Shown here: positions 44,580 to 53,591 of the stretch, in pieces | Layout of the letters: the number at the start of each line of letters is the position of its first letter | Numbering within the stretch: position 1 is the first letter of the stretch | From: an uncultured Prevotellaceae bacterium | GTDB taxonomy: Bacteria; Bacteroidota; Bacteroidia; Bacteroidales; Bacteroidaceae | NCBI GenBank assembly: GCA_900314715.1 | Contig: OMWI01000017.1 | Coordinates: forward strand, 1-64,000 | Length of the DNA: 64,000 nt | Direction of reading: 5' to 3' | Position numbers and translations under genes: made by a program | The notes under the pieces: generated by a model | Told to the model about the DNA's origin: nothing | The model's database searches: none | The model's input: the letters and a program-made list of their open reading frames with translations, nothing else

Positions 44580-46307
44580 ATGCAATTTAAATGGAATTAC
44601 AAGACACCTACACCAGAAGAGACTCAAGCAGCTAACGAACTTGGCGAGAAGTTGAACATCAATCCAGTTCTCGCCCAGTTGCTCATACGCAGAGGTATCC
44701 AAACGGAGAGTGCCGCTAAACGATTCTTCCGTCCGCAATTGGCAGACCTCATCAATCCATTTCTCATGAAAGACATGGATGTTGCCGTGGATAGGTTGAA
44801 TGACGCAATGGGTCGTAAGGAGAGAATCTTGGTGTATGGCGACTACGACGTAGACGGATGTACGGCTGTAGCTTTGGTGTATAAGTTTCTGCAGCAATTC
44901 TATTCAAACATCGACTATTACATTCCCGATCGTTATGATGAGGGATATGGGGTGAGTCAGAAAGGTTTGGAATATGCCGCGGCAACTGGTGTGAAATTAA
45001 TCATTATCTTGGATTGTGGCATCAAGGCCATCGAGGAGATAACGCTTGCCAAGAGCCTTGGAATCGACTTCATCATCTGCGACCACCACGTACCTGATGA
45101 GGTGATGCCTCCTGCGGTAGCCATTCTCAATCCCAAGCGAGAAGACGATAGTTATCCCTTCAAGCATTTGTGTGGTTGTGGGGTAGGCTTTAAGTTTATG
45201 CAGGCATTTGCCAAAAACAATGGCATTCCTTTCTCCAAGCTTATTCCGTTGCTTGATTTCTGTGCCGTGAGCATAGCTGCCGATTTGGTTCCCGTAACGG
45301 AAGAGAACCGCATCTTGGCATTTCATGGACTAAAACAACTCAACCAAAGTCCAAGCATAGGCTTGAAATCCATCATCGAGGTATGTGGCTTGAGTGGCAG
45401 GGAGATTTCCATGAGTGACATCATGTTTAAGATTGGTCCTCGCATCAATGCCTCTGGTCGCATTGAGAATGGTAAGGAGACGGTTGACCTTTTGGTTGAA
45501 CGTGATTTCAATACTGCCTTGAAAGCTGCTCGACACATTGATGAATACAACGAGCAGCGCAAGGACATTGACAAGCAGATGACCGTGGAAGCCAACCAAA
45601 TCGTGGAGAAGTTGGAGAGCCAGAAACACCATTCCAGTATCGTGCTGTATGACGAGAACTGGAAAAAGGGCGTGATAGGCATCGTTGCCTCTCGTTTGAC
45701 GGAAATCTACGTACGTCCGACGGTGGTGTTGACACGTGATGGAGACTTTGCTACGGGAAGTGCGCGAAGCGTGACTGGTTTTGACATATATTCTGCCATT
45801 AAGAGTTGTAGGGATTTATTGGTCAACTTTGGTGGTCATACCTATGCGGCAGGTCTCACTATTAGATGGAACGACATTCCTATTTTCCGCCAACGCTTCC
45901 AACAATATGTAGATGAGCATATCCATCCCGAACAAATAGAACCTTTGTTGGACATTGATGCCGTGATAGACTTTAAGGATATTACCAAACGTTTGCAAAA
46001 CGACTTGAAGCGTTTCGCTCCTTTTGGTCCTGACAATGAGAAACCTATGTTCTGTACCATTGGCGTGTATGACTATGGTACAAGTAAGGTGGTGGGACGC
46101 GAGCAGGAACATATCAAGTTGGAATTGGTGGATTCCAAGTCGAGCACCGTCGTGAACGGAATTGCTTTCGGACAGAGTGCAGCCGCGCGTTACATCAAGT
46201 CGAAGCGCAGTTTCGACATCGCTTATTCCATTGAGGAAAATATCTTTAAGCGCAATCAAGTACAACTTCTCATTGAAGACATCCGTCCTTCTGAGGAGGA
46301 TATATGA
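44580..46307 (+). CDS. recJ: Single-stranded-DNA-specific exonuclease RecJ
   Basis: 575 residues. RecJ degrades single-stranded DNA 5' to 3' in recombination and repair. The DHH-family motifs are visible: VYGDYDVDGCTAVALVYKF (motif I), ILDCGIKAIEEI (motif II), FIICDHHVPDEVMPPA (motif III), and the DHHA1 domain with VNFGGHTYAAGLTI. The stop codon overlaps the recQ start (ATGA, 46304-46307), so RecJ and RecQ are coupled, which fits their joint action on DNA ends. Confidence 0.95.
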   Translation: MQFKWNYKTPTPEETQAANELGEKLNINPVLAQLLIRRGIQTESAAKRFFRPQLADLINPFLMKDMDVAVDRLNDAMGRKERILVYGDYDVDGCTAVALVYKFLQQFYSNIDYYIPDRYDEGYGVSQKGLEYAAATGVKLIIILDCGIKAIEEITLAKSLGIDFIICDHHVPDEVMPPAVAILNPKREDDSYPFKHLCGCGVGFKFMQAFAKNNGIPFSKLIPLLDFCAVSIAADLVPVTEENRILAFHGLKQLNQSPSIGLKSIIEVCGLSGREISMSDIMFKIGPRINASGRIENGKETVDLLVERDFNTALKAARHIDEYNEQRKDIDKQMTVEANQIVEKLESQKHHSSIVLYDENWKKGVIGIVASRLTEIYVRPTVVLTRDGDFATGSARSVTGFDIYSAIKSCRDLLVNFGGHTYAAGLTIRWNDIPIFRQRFQQYVDEHIHPEQIEPLLDIDAVIDFKDITKRLQNDLKRFAPFGPDNEKPMFCTIGVYDYGTSKVVGREQEHIKLELVDSKSSTVVNGIAFGQSAAARYIKSKRSFDIAYSIEENIFKRNQVQLLIEDIRPSEEDI

Positions 46308-48211
46308 TGACAGACAAGTATCTTGACATTCTCAAGGAGTACTGGGGATATAGTGATTTCAGGGGTATTCAGCGCGAAATCATCGAAAGCATTGGGGCTG
46401 GACGTGACACGTTGGGACTGATGCCAACGGGAGGTGGCAAGTCGATTACGTTTCAAGTGCCTGCTTTGGCGATGGAAGGGATGTGCGTGGTAATATCGCC
46501 CTTGATAGCCTTGATGAAAGATCAAGTATATCACCTCACCCAACATGGGATTCGCTCTGCTGCTGTTTATTCGGGAATGTCGCGTGAGGAGATTATCGTC
46601 ACCCTTGAGAATTGCATCTTTGGCGGAGTCAAGATATTGTATGTCTCTCCAGAACGTCTGTCTTCCGACTTATTCCAAGCAAAATTTCGGCGAATGAACG
46701 TCAGTTTTATCACCGTTGACGAGGCTCATTGCATCAGTCAATGGGGATACGATTTCCGGCCTTCATATCTACAGATAGCTCGTATTCGTCAGTTGAAACC
46801 AGATGCTCCCGTCTTGGCTTTGACCGCAACAGCTACGCCCGATGTGGTGAAAGACATTCAAAAGCAACTGGCTTTCAAGGAGGAAAATGTCTTCCAGATG
46901 AGTTTCGAACGCAAGAATGTAGCGTACGTAGTAAGGAAAGTGGAAGACAAACGAGAGGAATTGGTGCACATTCTTTCTTCTGTGAATGGTAGTGCTATCG
47001 TGTATGCACGAAGCAGAAAACGTACGAAGGAAATCGCGGAACAACTCTTGAAGCGTGGTATATCGTCTACTTTCTTTCATGCAGGATTGGAACCTTCCTT
47101 AAAAGACGAACGACAAAATGCGTGGCAACACGATGAGGTGCGCGTCATTGTGGCTACGAATGCTTTTGGAATGGGTATCGATAAGTCAGACGTGCGATTG
47201 GTCATTCATTATGATTGTCCCGATTCGTTGGAGGCGTATTTCCAAGAAGCAGGACGTGCGGGAAGGGATGGAAAGATATCATACGCCGTCTTATTGTACA
47301 ACAATAGCGACAACAGGAAGTTGGATAAGAGAATCGTAGATAACTATCCCGAAAAAGACTATATAATTAAGGTGTACAACCACCTTGCATATTTCTTTCA
47401 AGTAGGCGTTGGAAGTGGCATGGGACATACGTTCGAGTTTGACATCGACTTGTTCAGTCACACGTTTAAGCATTTCCCCGTGGTGGTAGATTCTGCCTTG
47501 AAGATACTTGCCAATGCTGGCTATATCCATTATGACACAGATCCTGATTCCAAGGCAAGGGTGATGTTTCTTTTGCAACGCAATGAATTGTATCGACTTG
47601 ACAACTTGTCACCGCATGAAGATCGCGTGATTACGGCATTGTTGCGTTGTTATGGCGGTTTGTTTACCGATTATGTCTATATCGACGAAGGATTGATAGC
47701 GAAACAGGCTGAACTCGACAAACAACAAGTATATCTCAACCTGAGGGCACTCACTCAGAAACGTATCTTGCATTTCATTCCTACCAGGAAAATCCCATAT
47801 ATCACGTATCTGCTACCACGTGAAGCAGAAGAGTATTTACATCTTCCACCTGAAGTATATGAGGAACGTAAGGCGCAATTCGCCCATCGCATAGAGACCA
47901 TCAAAGTGTATGCTACCAATGACGAAGTTTGCAGGAGCAAGCAGCTATTGTGTTATTTTGGCGAAACGAATGCCGAGGATTGCGGATTGTGTGACGTTTG
48001 TATTGAACATAAGTCATCACAACCATCGGCTCAAGTGTTGACACATGCACAACAAATGATACTTGATTTGTTGGATGATGGCGAATATCATTCAATCACA
48101 GAATTGAAGGTATTAAATCTACCAACACGAGCATTTGATAATGCCTTGCAAGAACTCATCAATGAAGAAATCGTTCACGTGCAAGGCATTATGATTTGGA
48201 AATCACGGTAG
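46304..48211 (+). CDS. recQ: ATP-dependent DNA helicase RecQ
   Basis: 635 residues. Superfamily 2 helicase motifs: Walker A MPTGGGKSITFQVPALA, DEAH box TVDEAHCISQWGYDFRPSY, motif III ALTATATPDV, motif V VIVATNAFGMGIDKSDV and motif VI FQEAGRAGRDGKISYAVL. The RQC zinc cluster (CRSKQLLCYF, EDCGLCDVC) follows at about 540-570. It is somewhat longer than E. coli RecQ; I do not see a clear HRDC domain at the end. It unwinds DNA for RecJ and is encoded in the same transcript. Confidence 0.95.
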   Translation: MMTDKYLDILKEYWGYSDFRGIQREIIESIGAGRDTLGLMPTGGGKSITFQVPALAMEGMCVVISPLIALMKDQVYHLTQHGIRSAAVYSGMSREEIIVTLENCIFGGVKILYVSPERLSSDLFQAKFRRMNVSFITVDEAHCISQWGYDFRPSYLQIARIRQLKPDAPVLALTATATPDVVKDIQKQLAFKEENVFQMSFERKNVAYVVRKVEDKREELVHILSSVNGSAIVYARSRKRTKEIAEQLLKRGISSTFFHAGLEPSLKDERQNAWQHDEVRVIVATNAFGMGIDKSDVRLVIHYDCPDSLEAYFQEAGRAGRDGKISYAVLLYNNSDNRKLDKRIVDNYPEKDYIIKVYNHLAYFFQVGVGSGMGHTFEFDIDLFSHTFKHFPVVVDSALKILANAGYIHYDTDPDSKARVMFLLQRNELYRLDNLSPHEDRVITALLRCYGGLFTDYVYIDEGLIAKQAELDKQQVYLNLRALTQKRILHFIPTRKIPYITYLLPREAEEYLHLPPEVYEERKAQFAHRIETIKVYATNDEVCRSKQLLCYFGETNAEDCGLCDVCIEHKSSQPSAQVLTHAQQMILDLLDDGEYHSITELKVLNLPTRAFDNALQELINEEIVHVQGIMIWKSR

Positions 48212-48230
48212 ATCAATACTCAAGGGAAAG

Positions 48231-48815
48231 CTAATAAAGCAGGAAAAAACCAGCAAAAGCCGCGTAGCCAATCATCCTGATGGGATTGATTTTTACGTAC
48301 ATAGTTCCAACGAATGTGGCGATGAAGATAGCTACGCTTATCCAGAATTTCCAAGGGTCATCATTCATCGAACTAAAATTCTCTTTGTTCATCAACAACA
48401 ATGTAGCGGCAGCCAATAGACCTACTACAGCTGGACGCAAACCCTCAAAGATGCTTTTTACGATGGGGGAATTCATGTGCTTCAAGAACAACTTGCTAAT
48501 CAATATCATCAATATGAGCGATGGCAAAACCAAGGCGAATGTAGCAACACAAGAACCAAGCACAGCCATCATACTATTATATCCAGCGTTTTGTGCGGCT
48601 GCATATCCGCAATACGTGGCAGAATTGATGCCGATTGGTCCTGGTGTCATTTGCGAAATGGCAACGATATTGGTGAATTCCGCAGATGTCAGCCAACCGT
48701 GATGAATGACGGTCTCTGTCTGAATGAGCGACAACATCCCATATCCACCGCCGAATCCGAAGAGTCCTATTTCGAAAAATGTGATAAATAAATAGACGAA
48801 AATCATACGTGTCAA
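48231..48815 (-). CDS. Chromate transporter family protein, second half
   Basis: 194 residues with about five or six membrane helices. The signature FFEIGLFGFGGGYGMLSLIQ is that of ChrA N-terminal-type domains, and the repeat motif GLRPAVVGLLAA occurs later. In many bacteria two such halves are fused in one ChrA of about 400 residues; here they are separate genes overlapping by 4 bp (48812-48815). Substrate could be chromate or another anion such as sulfate. Last gene of the purL operon. Confidence 0.88.
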   Translation of the reverse strand: MTRMIFVYLFITFFEIGLFGFGGGYGMLSLIQTETVIHHGWLTSAEFTNIVAISQMTPGPIGINSATYCGYAAAQNAGYNSMMAVLGSCVATFALVLPSLILMILISKLFLKHMNSPIVKSIFEGLRPAVVGLLAAATLLLMNKENFSSMNDDPWKFWISVAIFIATFVGTMYVKINPIRMIGYAAFAGFFLLY

Positions 48816-49354
48816 TCCTTTAAGAATTTACCATAAATATATCCTCCCACGCCAGCGGCGATGATGACAAAGATGGGATTCACGTGCATGGCCCATATCA
48901 ACAATGCTGAGAGAATGGGAATCCAACAATTTGCCAACGTGATATTTGCGCTCTTTGCCAAGTTGAACGTGGGAACGGCAATCAAGGCTACCACGGCTGG
49001 GCGAATGCCATTAAACATGGCAGCTATCCATGGAATGTCCATAAACCGATGAAAGCACATCGCTATCAATAGGATAATCATGAAAGAGGGTAGGGCGGTA
49101 CCCAAAGCCGAACAAATCGCTCCTTTCTCCTTTCGCATCTTATAGCCGATGAATGTGCTGATGTTGATGGCGAATACGCCCGGACAACTCTGTGCAATGG
49201 CTATCAAGTCGAGAAATTCTTCCTTGTCAATCCACTTGTGTTTATCCACCACCTCCGATTGGATAATGGGAATCATGGCGTATCCACCACCAAGGGTGAA
49301 TGCGCCAATCTTAAAGAATGTCTTGAATGATGTCCAATAGAAATTACTTTTCAT
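48812..49354 (-). CDS. Chromate transporter family protein, first half
   Basis: 180 residues, membrane protein. TFFKIGAFTLGGGYAMIPII and GIRPAVVALIAVPTFNLAK are the same two motifs as in its neighbour, so the pair are paralogous short-chain CHR proteins that probably form a heterodimer. Its start lies 11 bp inside the 3' end of purL, so the three genes are translated in close succession. Confidence 0.88.
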   Translation of the reverse strand: MKSNFYWTSFKTFFKIGAFTLGGGYAMIPIIQSEVVDKHKWIDKEEFLDLIAIAQSCPGVFAINISTFIGYKMRKEKGAICSALGTALPSFMIILLIAMCFHRFMDIPWIAAMFNGIRPAVVALIAVPTFNLAKSANITLANCWIPILSALLIWAMHVNPIFVIIAAGVGGYIYGKFLKD

Positions 49355-52300
49355 GTTGCTCTATCCATTTACGGGCATTGACGAATGCCTCAATCCAAGG
49401 TGTTACTTCATCTTTGCGTCTGTCTTCGGGATACCATGCGTTTTGCCATGGGAAGATGGCACGCTCCAAGTGTGGCATCATGGCGAGGTGTCTACCGTTT
49501 GCCGAACAGATACCAGCTACGTTGTAATCGCTTCCGTTTGGATTGGCGGGATAACCAGCATAGTTGTATTTCGCAATAACATGATAGTTTTCTTCGGCTA
49601 AAGGCAATGAGAATCGTCCTTCTCCATGTGCTACCCAAATACCGAGTTTGTTTCCGCTCAAACTACCGAACATCACGCTATCGTTCTCTGGAATCTGTAA
49701 GCTGAGGAAAGCACTCTCAAACTTATGTGACACATTATGTAACATCTTGATAGAAGAATTGCTGCCAACAGCAGATTCTTCATTTATCAATCCCAATTCC
49801 ACCATCAATTGACAACCATTACAAATACCTAATGACAACGTGTCTTCACGAGCATAGAACTTATCAAGTGCTTCCTTTGCCTTTGGATTATACAAAAATG
49901 CACCAGCCCATCCCTTGGCAGAACCAAGTACGTCTGAGTTGGAGAAACCGCCACAGAAGACTATCATCTTGATTTCCTCCAAAGTCTCGCGACCACTGAT
50001 AAGGTCGGTCATCATCACGTCTTTCACGTCGAAACCAGCCAAGTAGAGTGAGTAAGCCATCTCCCTTTCGCCATTCGTACCCTTCTCGCGAATGATGGCA
50101 GCTTTCGGACGATTGTTTTTCACCTTCTTTCTATTAGGTGTAATATGATATTGTGACAACTTACCGGTGAAGTTTTTGTTAAACTTCATCTCTACGGGTT
50201 GTTTCTTGTAATTCTCAAATCTCTCTTTTGCCATTCCGTTCATGCTCTGCTTACGGTCGAGCAAGTAGGATGTCTTATACCAGCAATCGCGAAGTGAATC
50301 GATGTCGAATGCGAATTCATCGTCGCCGTTCTTGATGACCATTGCACGTTCTGTCGGAGTGGGATAACCAATCTTGGCAAAGCCAACACCGATATCTTCC
50401 AAGTATTCTTTTAAATCGAATTTATGATCATCGCTTACTTGGATAATCACGCCAGGATTCTCGGCAAACAACGTCTTCACCACGTCTTCGCTATTCATGT
50501 TGTAGAGATTGATGCGCATACCGCCATCTTTGTTTCCGAAACACATCTCTAACAACGTGGTAATCATACCGCCTGCAGAGATGTCGTGTCCAGCCATAAT
50601 CCAACCACGTCTGATGAGTTCTTGAATGGCATTGAAACACTCTGCGAAGTATTCGGGATTCTTCACGGTGGGAACATCATCTCCAACTTTGCCTAAACTT
50701 TGTGCAAACGCACTACCTCCCAATCGCAATTCGTCAAACGAGAAGTCGATATGATATAGCGAAGAATGCTTGTCGTTTATCACCACGGGCGACACTACTT
50801 TCTTCACGTCTGATACTTCACCGCCAGCACTTACAATCACCGTTCCTGGAGAGATGATCTTCTCGCCATTGGGATATTGTTGCGTCATGGAAAGAGAGTC
50901 TTTTCCCGTCGGTACGTTAACGTGCAGTTGGCGACAGAAATCGGAAAGTGCTTCCACGCCAGCATATAGACGCGCGTCTTCTCCTTCTTGTGAACGACAA
51001 GGCCACATCCAGTTGGCTGATAGCGACACGCTTTGTAAACCTTGTGCCATGGGTGCCCACACGATATTGGTAAGTGCTTCTGCTACAGAGAGTACACTTC
51101 CTGCTTCTGGTGAAGCCAATCCTGCTTGTGGCGCATGTCCGATAGCCGTGGCAATACCTTTCTTTCCGCGATAGTCGAGTGCTACGACACCACAATCCGA
51201 CAATGGCAATTGAATTTGTCCTTGACATTGTTGACGTGCAATCCTTCCCGTTACGGAACGGTCAACCTTATTGGTCAACCAATCCTTACAAGCTACGGCT
51301 TCCATCTGCAATACGCGCTCAATATACTCGTTAAGGACTTTAAGGTCCTTAGTGCCCTTAACATGTTGATACTTCACGGGCGCATAGTGTCGCTCCACGG
51401 TATTGTCGCGCATAATCGTCTTGGGCGAATGTCCAAACATCTGCGGAACGTCTAAGTCGAATGGCTTCACGCCATCTGCTTGAACGAACGAGAAATGAGC
51501 GTCGCCAGTAGTTTCACCCACTACATACAATGGAGCACGTTCACGTTCTGCAATCTTTCTTACTTGGTCTATATGTTTTTCGTCAATCAGCAATCCCATG
51601 CGCTCTTGACTTTCGTTGGCAATGATTTCCTTTGCGGAGAGTGTCTTGTCGCCAATGGGCAACTTATCCATCTCGATACGACCGCCACATTCTTCTACCA
51701 ACTCACTCAGACAGTTCAAATGTCCTGCACTTCCGTGATCGTGAATACTTACTACGGGATTGTTGTCTGATTCCACTAATGCACGTACTAAGTTGTATGC
51801 ACGTTTCTGCATCTCTGGATTGGCACGTTGAATGGCATTCAACTCAATACCGTTGGAATAACGACCTGTGTCAACGGATGATACACTACCGCCACCTAAA
51901 CCGATACGATAGTTGTCACCACCTACAACCACCACCTTATTTCCTTTCTGTGGTTCTTTCTTCAGACAATCACGCTTGGTGCCATATCCTACACCGCCAG
52001 CAAGCATGATTACCTTGTCGTAGGCGTATTTGGTTGATGCTTCTGCTTCTTCCTGATGCTCGAAAGTGAGAACCGAACCGCAAATCAGGGGTTGACCGAA
52101 TTTGTTTCCGAAATCACTGGCTCCATTCGAAGCCTTGATTAATATCTGTTCGGGCGTTTGGTAAAGCCATTGTCTTACGGGTAAGATGTTTTCCCAATCA
52201 CGAGTTTGTTGATAATCGTCTTTCAAACGAGGATAAGAGGTCATATAAACGGCTGTTCCAGCGATAGGCCAAGAACCGACACCTCCACCCATACGGTCGC

Positions 52301-53108
52301 GAATCTCGCCGCCAGTTCCCGTAGCGGCACCGTTGAATGGCTCTACAGTAGTGGGGAAATTGTGGGTCTCCGCCTTCAACGAAATCACGCTTTCGATGTC
52401 TTTCACCTTAAACCAGTCGCTGGTTGTTTGGTCTTCTGGTGCGAATTGTTCCACCACAGGACCTTGCGAGAAAGCCACATTATCTTTATATGCTGAAAGG
52501 ATGTTGTTGGGATTTTCCTGCGTGGTCTTCTTAATCATGGCAAACAAGGAAGATTCCTTCTCTACGCCATCGATAATAAACGTACCACCGAAAATCTTGT
52601 GACGGCAATGCTCGGAGTTGATTTGTGCAAAACCGAAAATCTCAGAGTCGGTCAACTTCCTACCGTTTTCCTCTTCTATCTTGTGCAAGTAGGCGATTTC
52701 CTCTTGCGAGAGGGCGAGTCCTTCTTGCTCATTGTAAGCCTCAATGTCTTCCACAAACTTGATTGGCTCTGGTTGGCGGTTCACGTTGAAGATGTTTTGG
52801 TTCAATCCCTTATACATGCGTTGCAGCATAGGATCGTGTTCGGCATCTTCCGATTCCACGGGGAAATATTCCTCGATACGCGAAATGCCTTCCAAACTCA
52901 TGTTTTGCGTGATTTCCACCGCATTGGTACTCCATGGCGTAACCATTTCGCGCCGTGGACCCACATAAAAACCGTCTATCGTGTCTGCTTCCAGACAGGT
53001 AGCGTTGCCGTAAAGCCAACAAAGTTCGTTGATTTCTTCTTGATTGGGTTGATGATTAATCTCAGTTGCAATAATGCTCTCTGTTGATGTCTTGAAGAAA
53101 AGTATCAT
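49344..53108 (-). CDS. purL: Phosphoribosylformylglycinamidine synthase (large, with glutaminase domain)
   Basis: 1254 residues from the ATG at 53108. It converts FGAR, glutamine and ATP to FGAM in purine synthesis. The N-terminal PurS-like and linker domains are followed by the synthetase core (FAQINSEHCRHKIFGGTF, ETHNFPTTVEPFNGAATGTG, VSIHDHGSAGHLNCLSELVE). The C-terminal class I glutaminase has the Cys nucleophile in SLGICNGCQLMVELG and the catalytic His in WVAHGEGRFSLP. The open frame upstream to 53261 was rejected: the promoter (53128-53160) and a decayed MITE lie in it. Confidence 0.96.
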   Translation of the reverse strand: MILFFKTSTESIIATEINHQPNQEEINELCWLYGNATCLEADTIDGFYVGPRREMVTPWSTNAVEITQNMSLEGISRIEEYFPVESEDAEHDPMLQRMYKGLNQNIFNVNRQPEPIKFVEDIEAYNEQEGLALSQEEIAYLHKIEEENGRKLTDSEIFGFAQINSEHCRHKIFGGTFIIDGVEKESSLFAMIKKTTQENPNNILSAYKDNVAFSQGPVVEQFAPEDQTTSDWFKVKDIESVISLKAETHNFPTTVEPFNGAATGTGGEIRDRMGGGVGSWPIAGTAVYMTSYPRLKDDYQQTRDWENILPVRQWLYQTPEQILIKASNGASDFGNKFGQPLICGSVLTFEHQEEAEASTKYAYDKVIMLAGGVGYGTKRDCLKKEPQKGNKVVVVGGDNYRIGLGGGSVSSVDTGRYSNGIELNAIQRANPEMQKRAYNLVRALVESDNNPVVSIHDHGSAGHLNCLSELVEECGGRIEMDKLPIGDKTLSAKEIIANESQERMGLLIDEKHIDQVRKIAERERAPLYVVGETTGDAHFSFVQADGVKPFDLDVPQMFGHSPKTIMRDNTVERHYAPVKYQHVKGTKDLKVLNEYIERVLQMEAVACKDWLTNKVDRSVTGRIARQQCQGQIQLPLSDCGVVALDYRGKKGIATAIGHAPQAGLASPEAGSVLSVAEALTNIVWAPMAQGLQSVSLSANWMWPCRSQEGEDARLYAGVEALSDFCRQLHVNVPTGKDSLSMTQQYPNGEKIISPGTVIVSAGGEVSDVKKVVSPVVINDKHSSLYHIDFSFDELRLGGSAFAQSLGKVGDDVPTVKNPEYFAECFNAIQELIRRGWIMAGHDISAGGMITTLLEMCFGNKDGGMRINLYNMNSEDVVKTLFAENPGVIIQVSDDHKFDLKEYLEDIGVGFAKIGYPTPTERAMVIKNGDDEFAFDIDSLRDCWYKTSYLLDRKQSMNGMAKERFENYKKQPVEMKFNKNFTGKLSQYHITPNRKKVKNNRPKAAIIREKGTNGEREMAYSLYLAGFDVKDVMMTDLISGRETLEEIKMIVFCGGFSNSDVLGSAKGWAGAFLYNPKAKEALDKFYAREDTLSLGICNGCQLMVELGLINEESAVGSNSSIKMLHNVSHKFESAFLSLQIPENDSVMFGSLSGNKLGIWVAHGEGRFSLPLAEENYHVIAKYNYAGYPANPNGSDYNVAGICSANGRHLAMMPHLERAIFPWQNAWYPEDRRKDEVTPWIEAFVNARKWIEQHEK

Positions 53109-53127
53109 AATTATCCTTGATTTTTGT

Positions 53128-53160
53128 GCAAAGGTACTGCAATTTTTCACAACCGCCAAA
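53128..53160 (-). promoter_or_regulatory. Promoter of purL
   Basis: On the minus strand: TTTG (53157-53160), a 20-bp spacer, then TACCTTTGC (53128-53136), an exact consensus 20 bp above the start codon. No purine riboswitch is visible. Confidence 0.88.
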
Positions 53161-53242
53161 TATAGACGTTTCAATTGTGTTAAAAATCTATCAACTTTTT
53201 TGATTATTTCCTTGAATCTATTCTCAAATACCTGTAAATCAT

Positions 53243-53400
53243 GACTAAGTCGATTTTTCATGGGGAAAATGAAGATGAATGAATTAATCTTTTGCTATAG
53301 TATCATGTCATAGAATTGACATTTGCAATCTATGGGAGTAAGAAGAAATGCCTACGGCATCTTTTAAATGCAACCAAAGATTACATCCCTATGAATAATC
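53243..53400. mobile_element. Decayed, internally deleted relative of the 4605-5003 MITE
   Basis: The left end GACTAAGTCGAT (53243-53254) resembles GGCTCAGTCGAT of the intact element. The following stretch (GAATTAATC, GCTATAGTATCATGTCAT, AATTGACAT, then ATGCCTACGGCATC) tracks the outer parts of that element in the same order. The central cruciform is absent and the right terminal repeat is unrecognisable. No target duplication was found. Confidence 0.6.
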
Positions 53401-53404
53401 TTGC

Positions 53405-53482
53405 TAAACCATATATTTACGATGCATAAACACCATGTTTACGCGTTGCAAACATGGTGTTTATGGCAGCTAAATATATCAT
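53405..53482. repeat. 22-bp-period palindromic repeat, locus F
   Basis: Units begin at 53405, 53427 and 53449, with a partial fourth. Units 2 and 3 have cores AAAC-ACCAT-GTTT and AAAC-ATGGT-GTTT, exact reverse complements. It is directly right of the MITE relic, between divergent genes. Confidence 0.8.
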
Positions 53483-53560
53483 TCTCTCTCCAACTACACC
53501 AATAGAACTTTTTCTATTTAAAATTCTGTCAACGATAGATGTGTTTTCAAAAAGAATGTG

Positions 53561-53569
53561 TAAATTTGC
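53561..53569 (+). promoter_or_regulatory. -7 box for the dockerin-bearing gene
   Basis: TAAATTTGC matches TAnnTTTGC 23 bp above the ATG at 53592. No TTTG at the right distance. Confidence 0.55.
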
Positions 53570-53591
53570 AATTATCTAAAAACTATTGTAT

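Noticed and set aside
53128..53160. Purine riboswitch before purL
   Set aside because: Only 20 bp separate the -7 box from the start codon, too short for an aptamer.
53109..53261. N-terminal extension of PurL from an ATG at 53261
   Set aside because: It contains the exact promoter TTTG-N20-TACCTTTGC and a MITE end, and the extra residues are not PurL-like. The start at 53108 gives the expected N-terminus.
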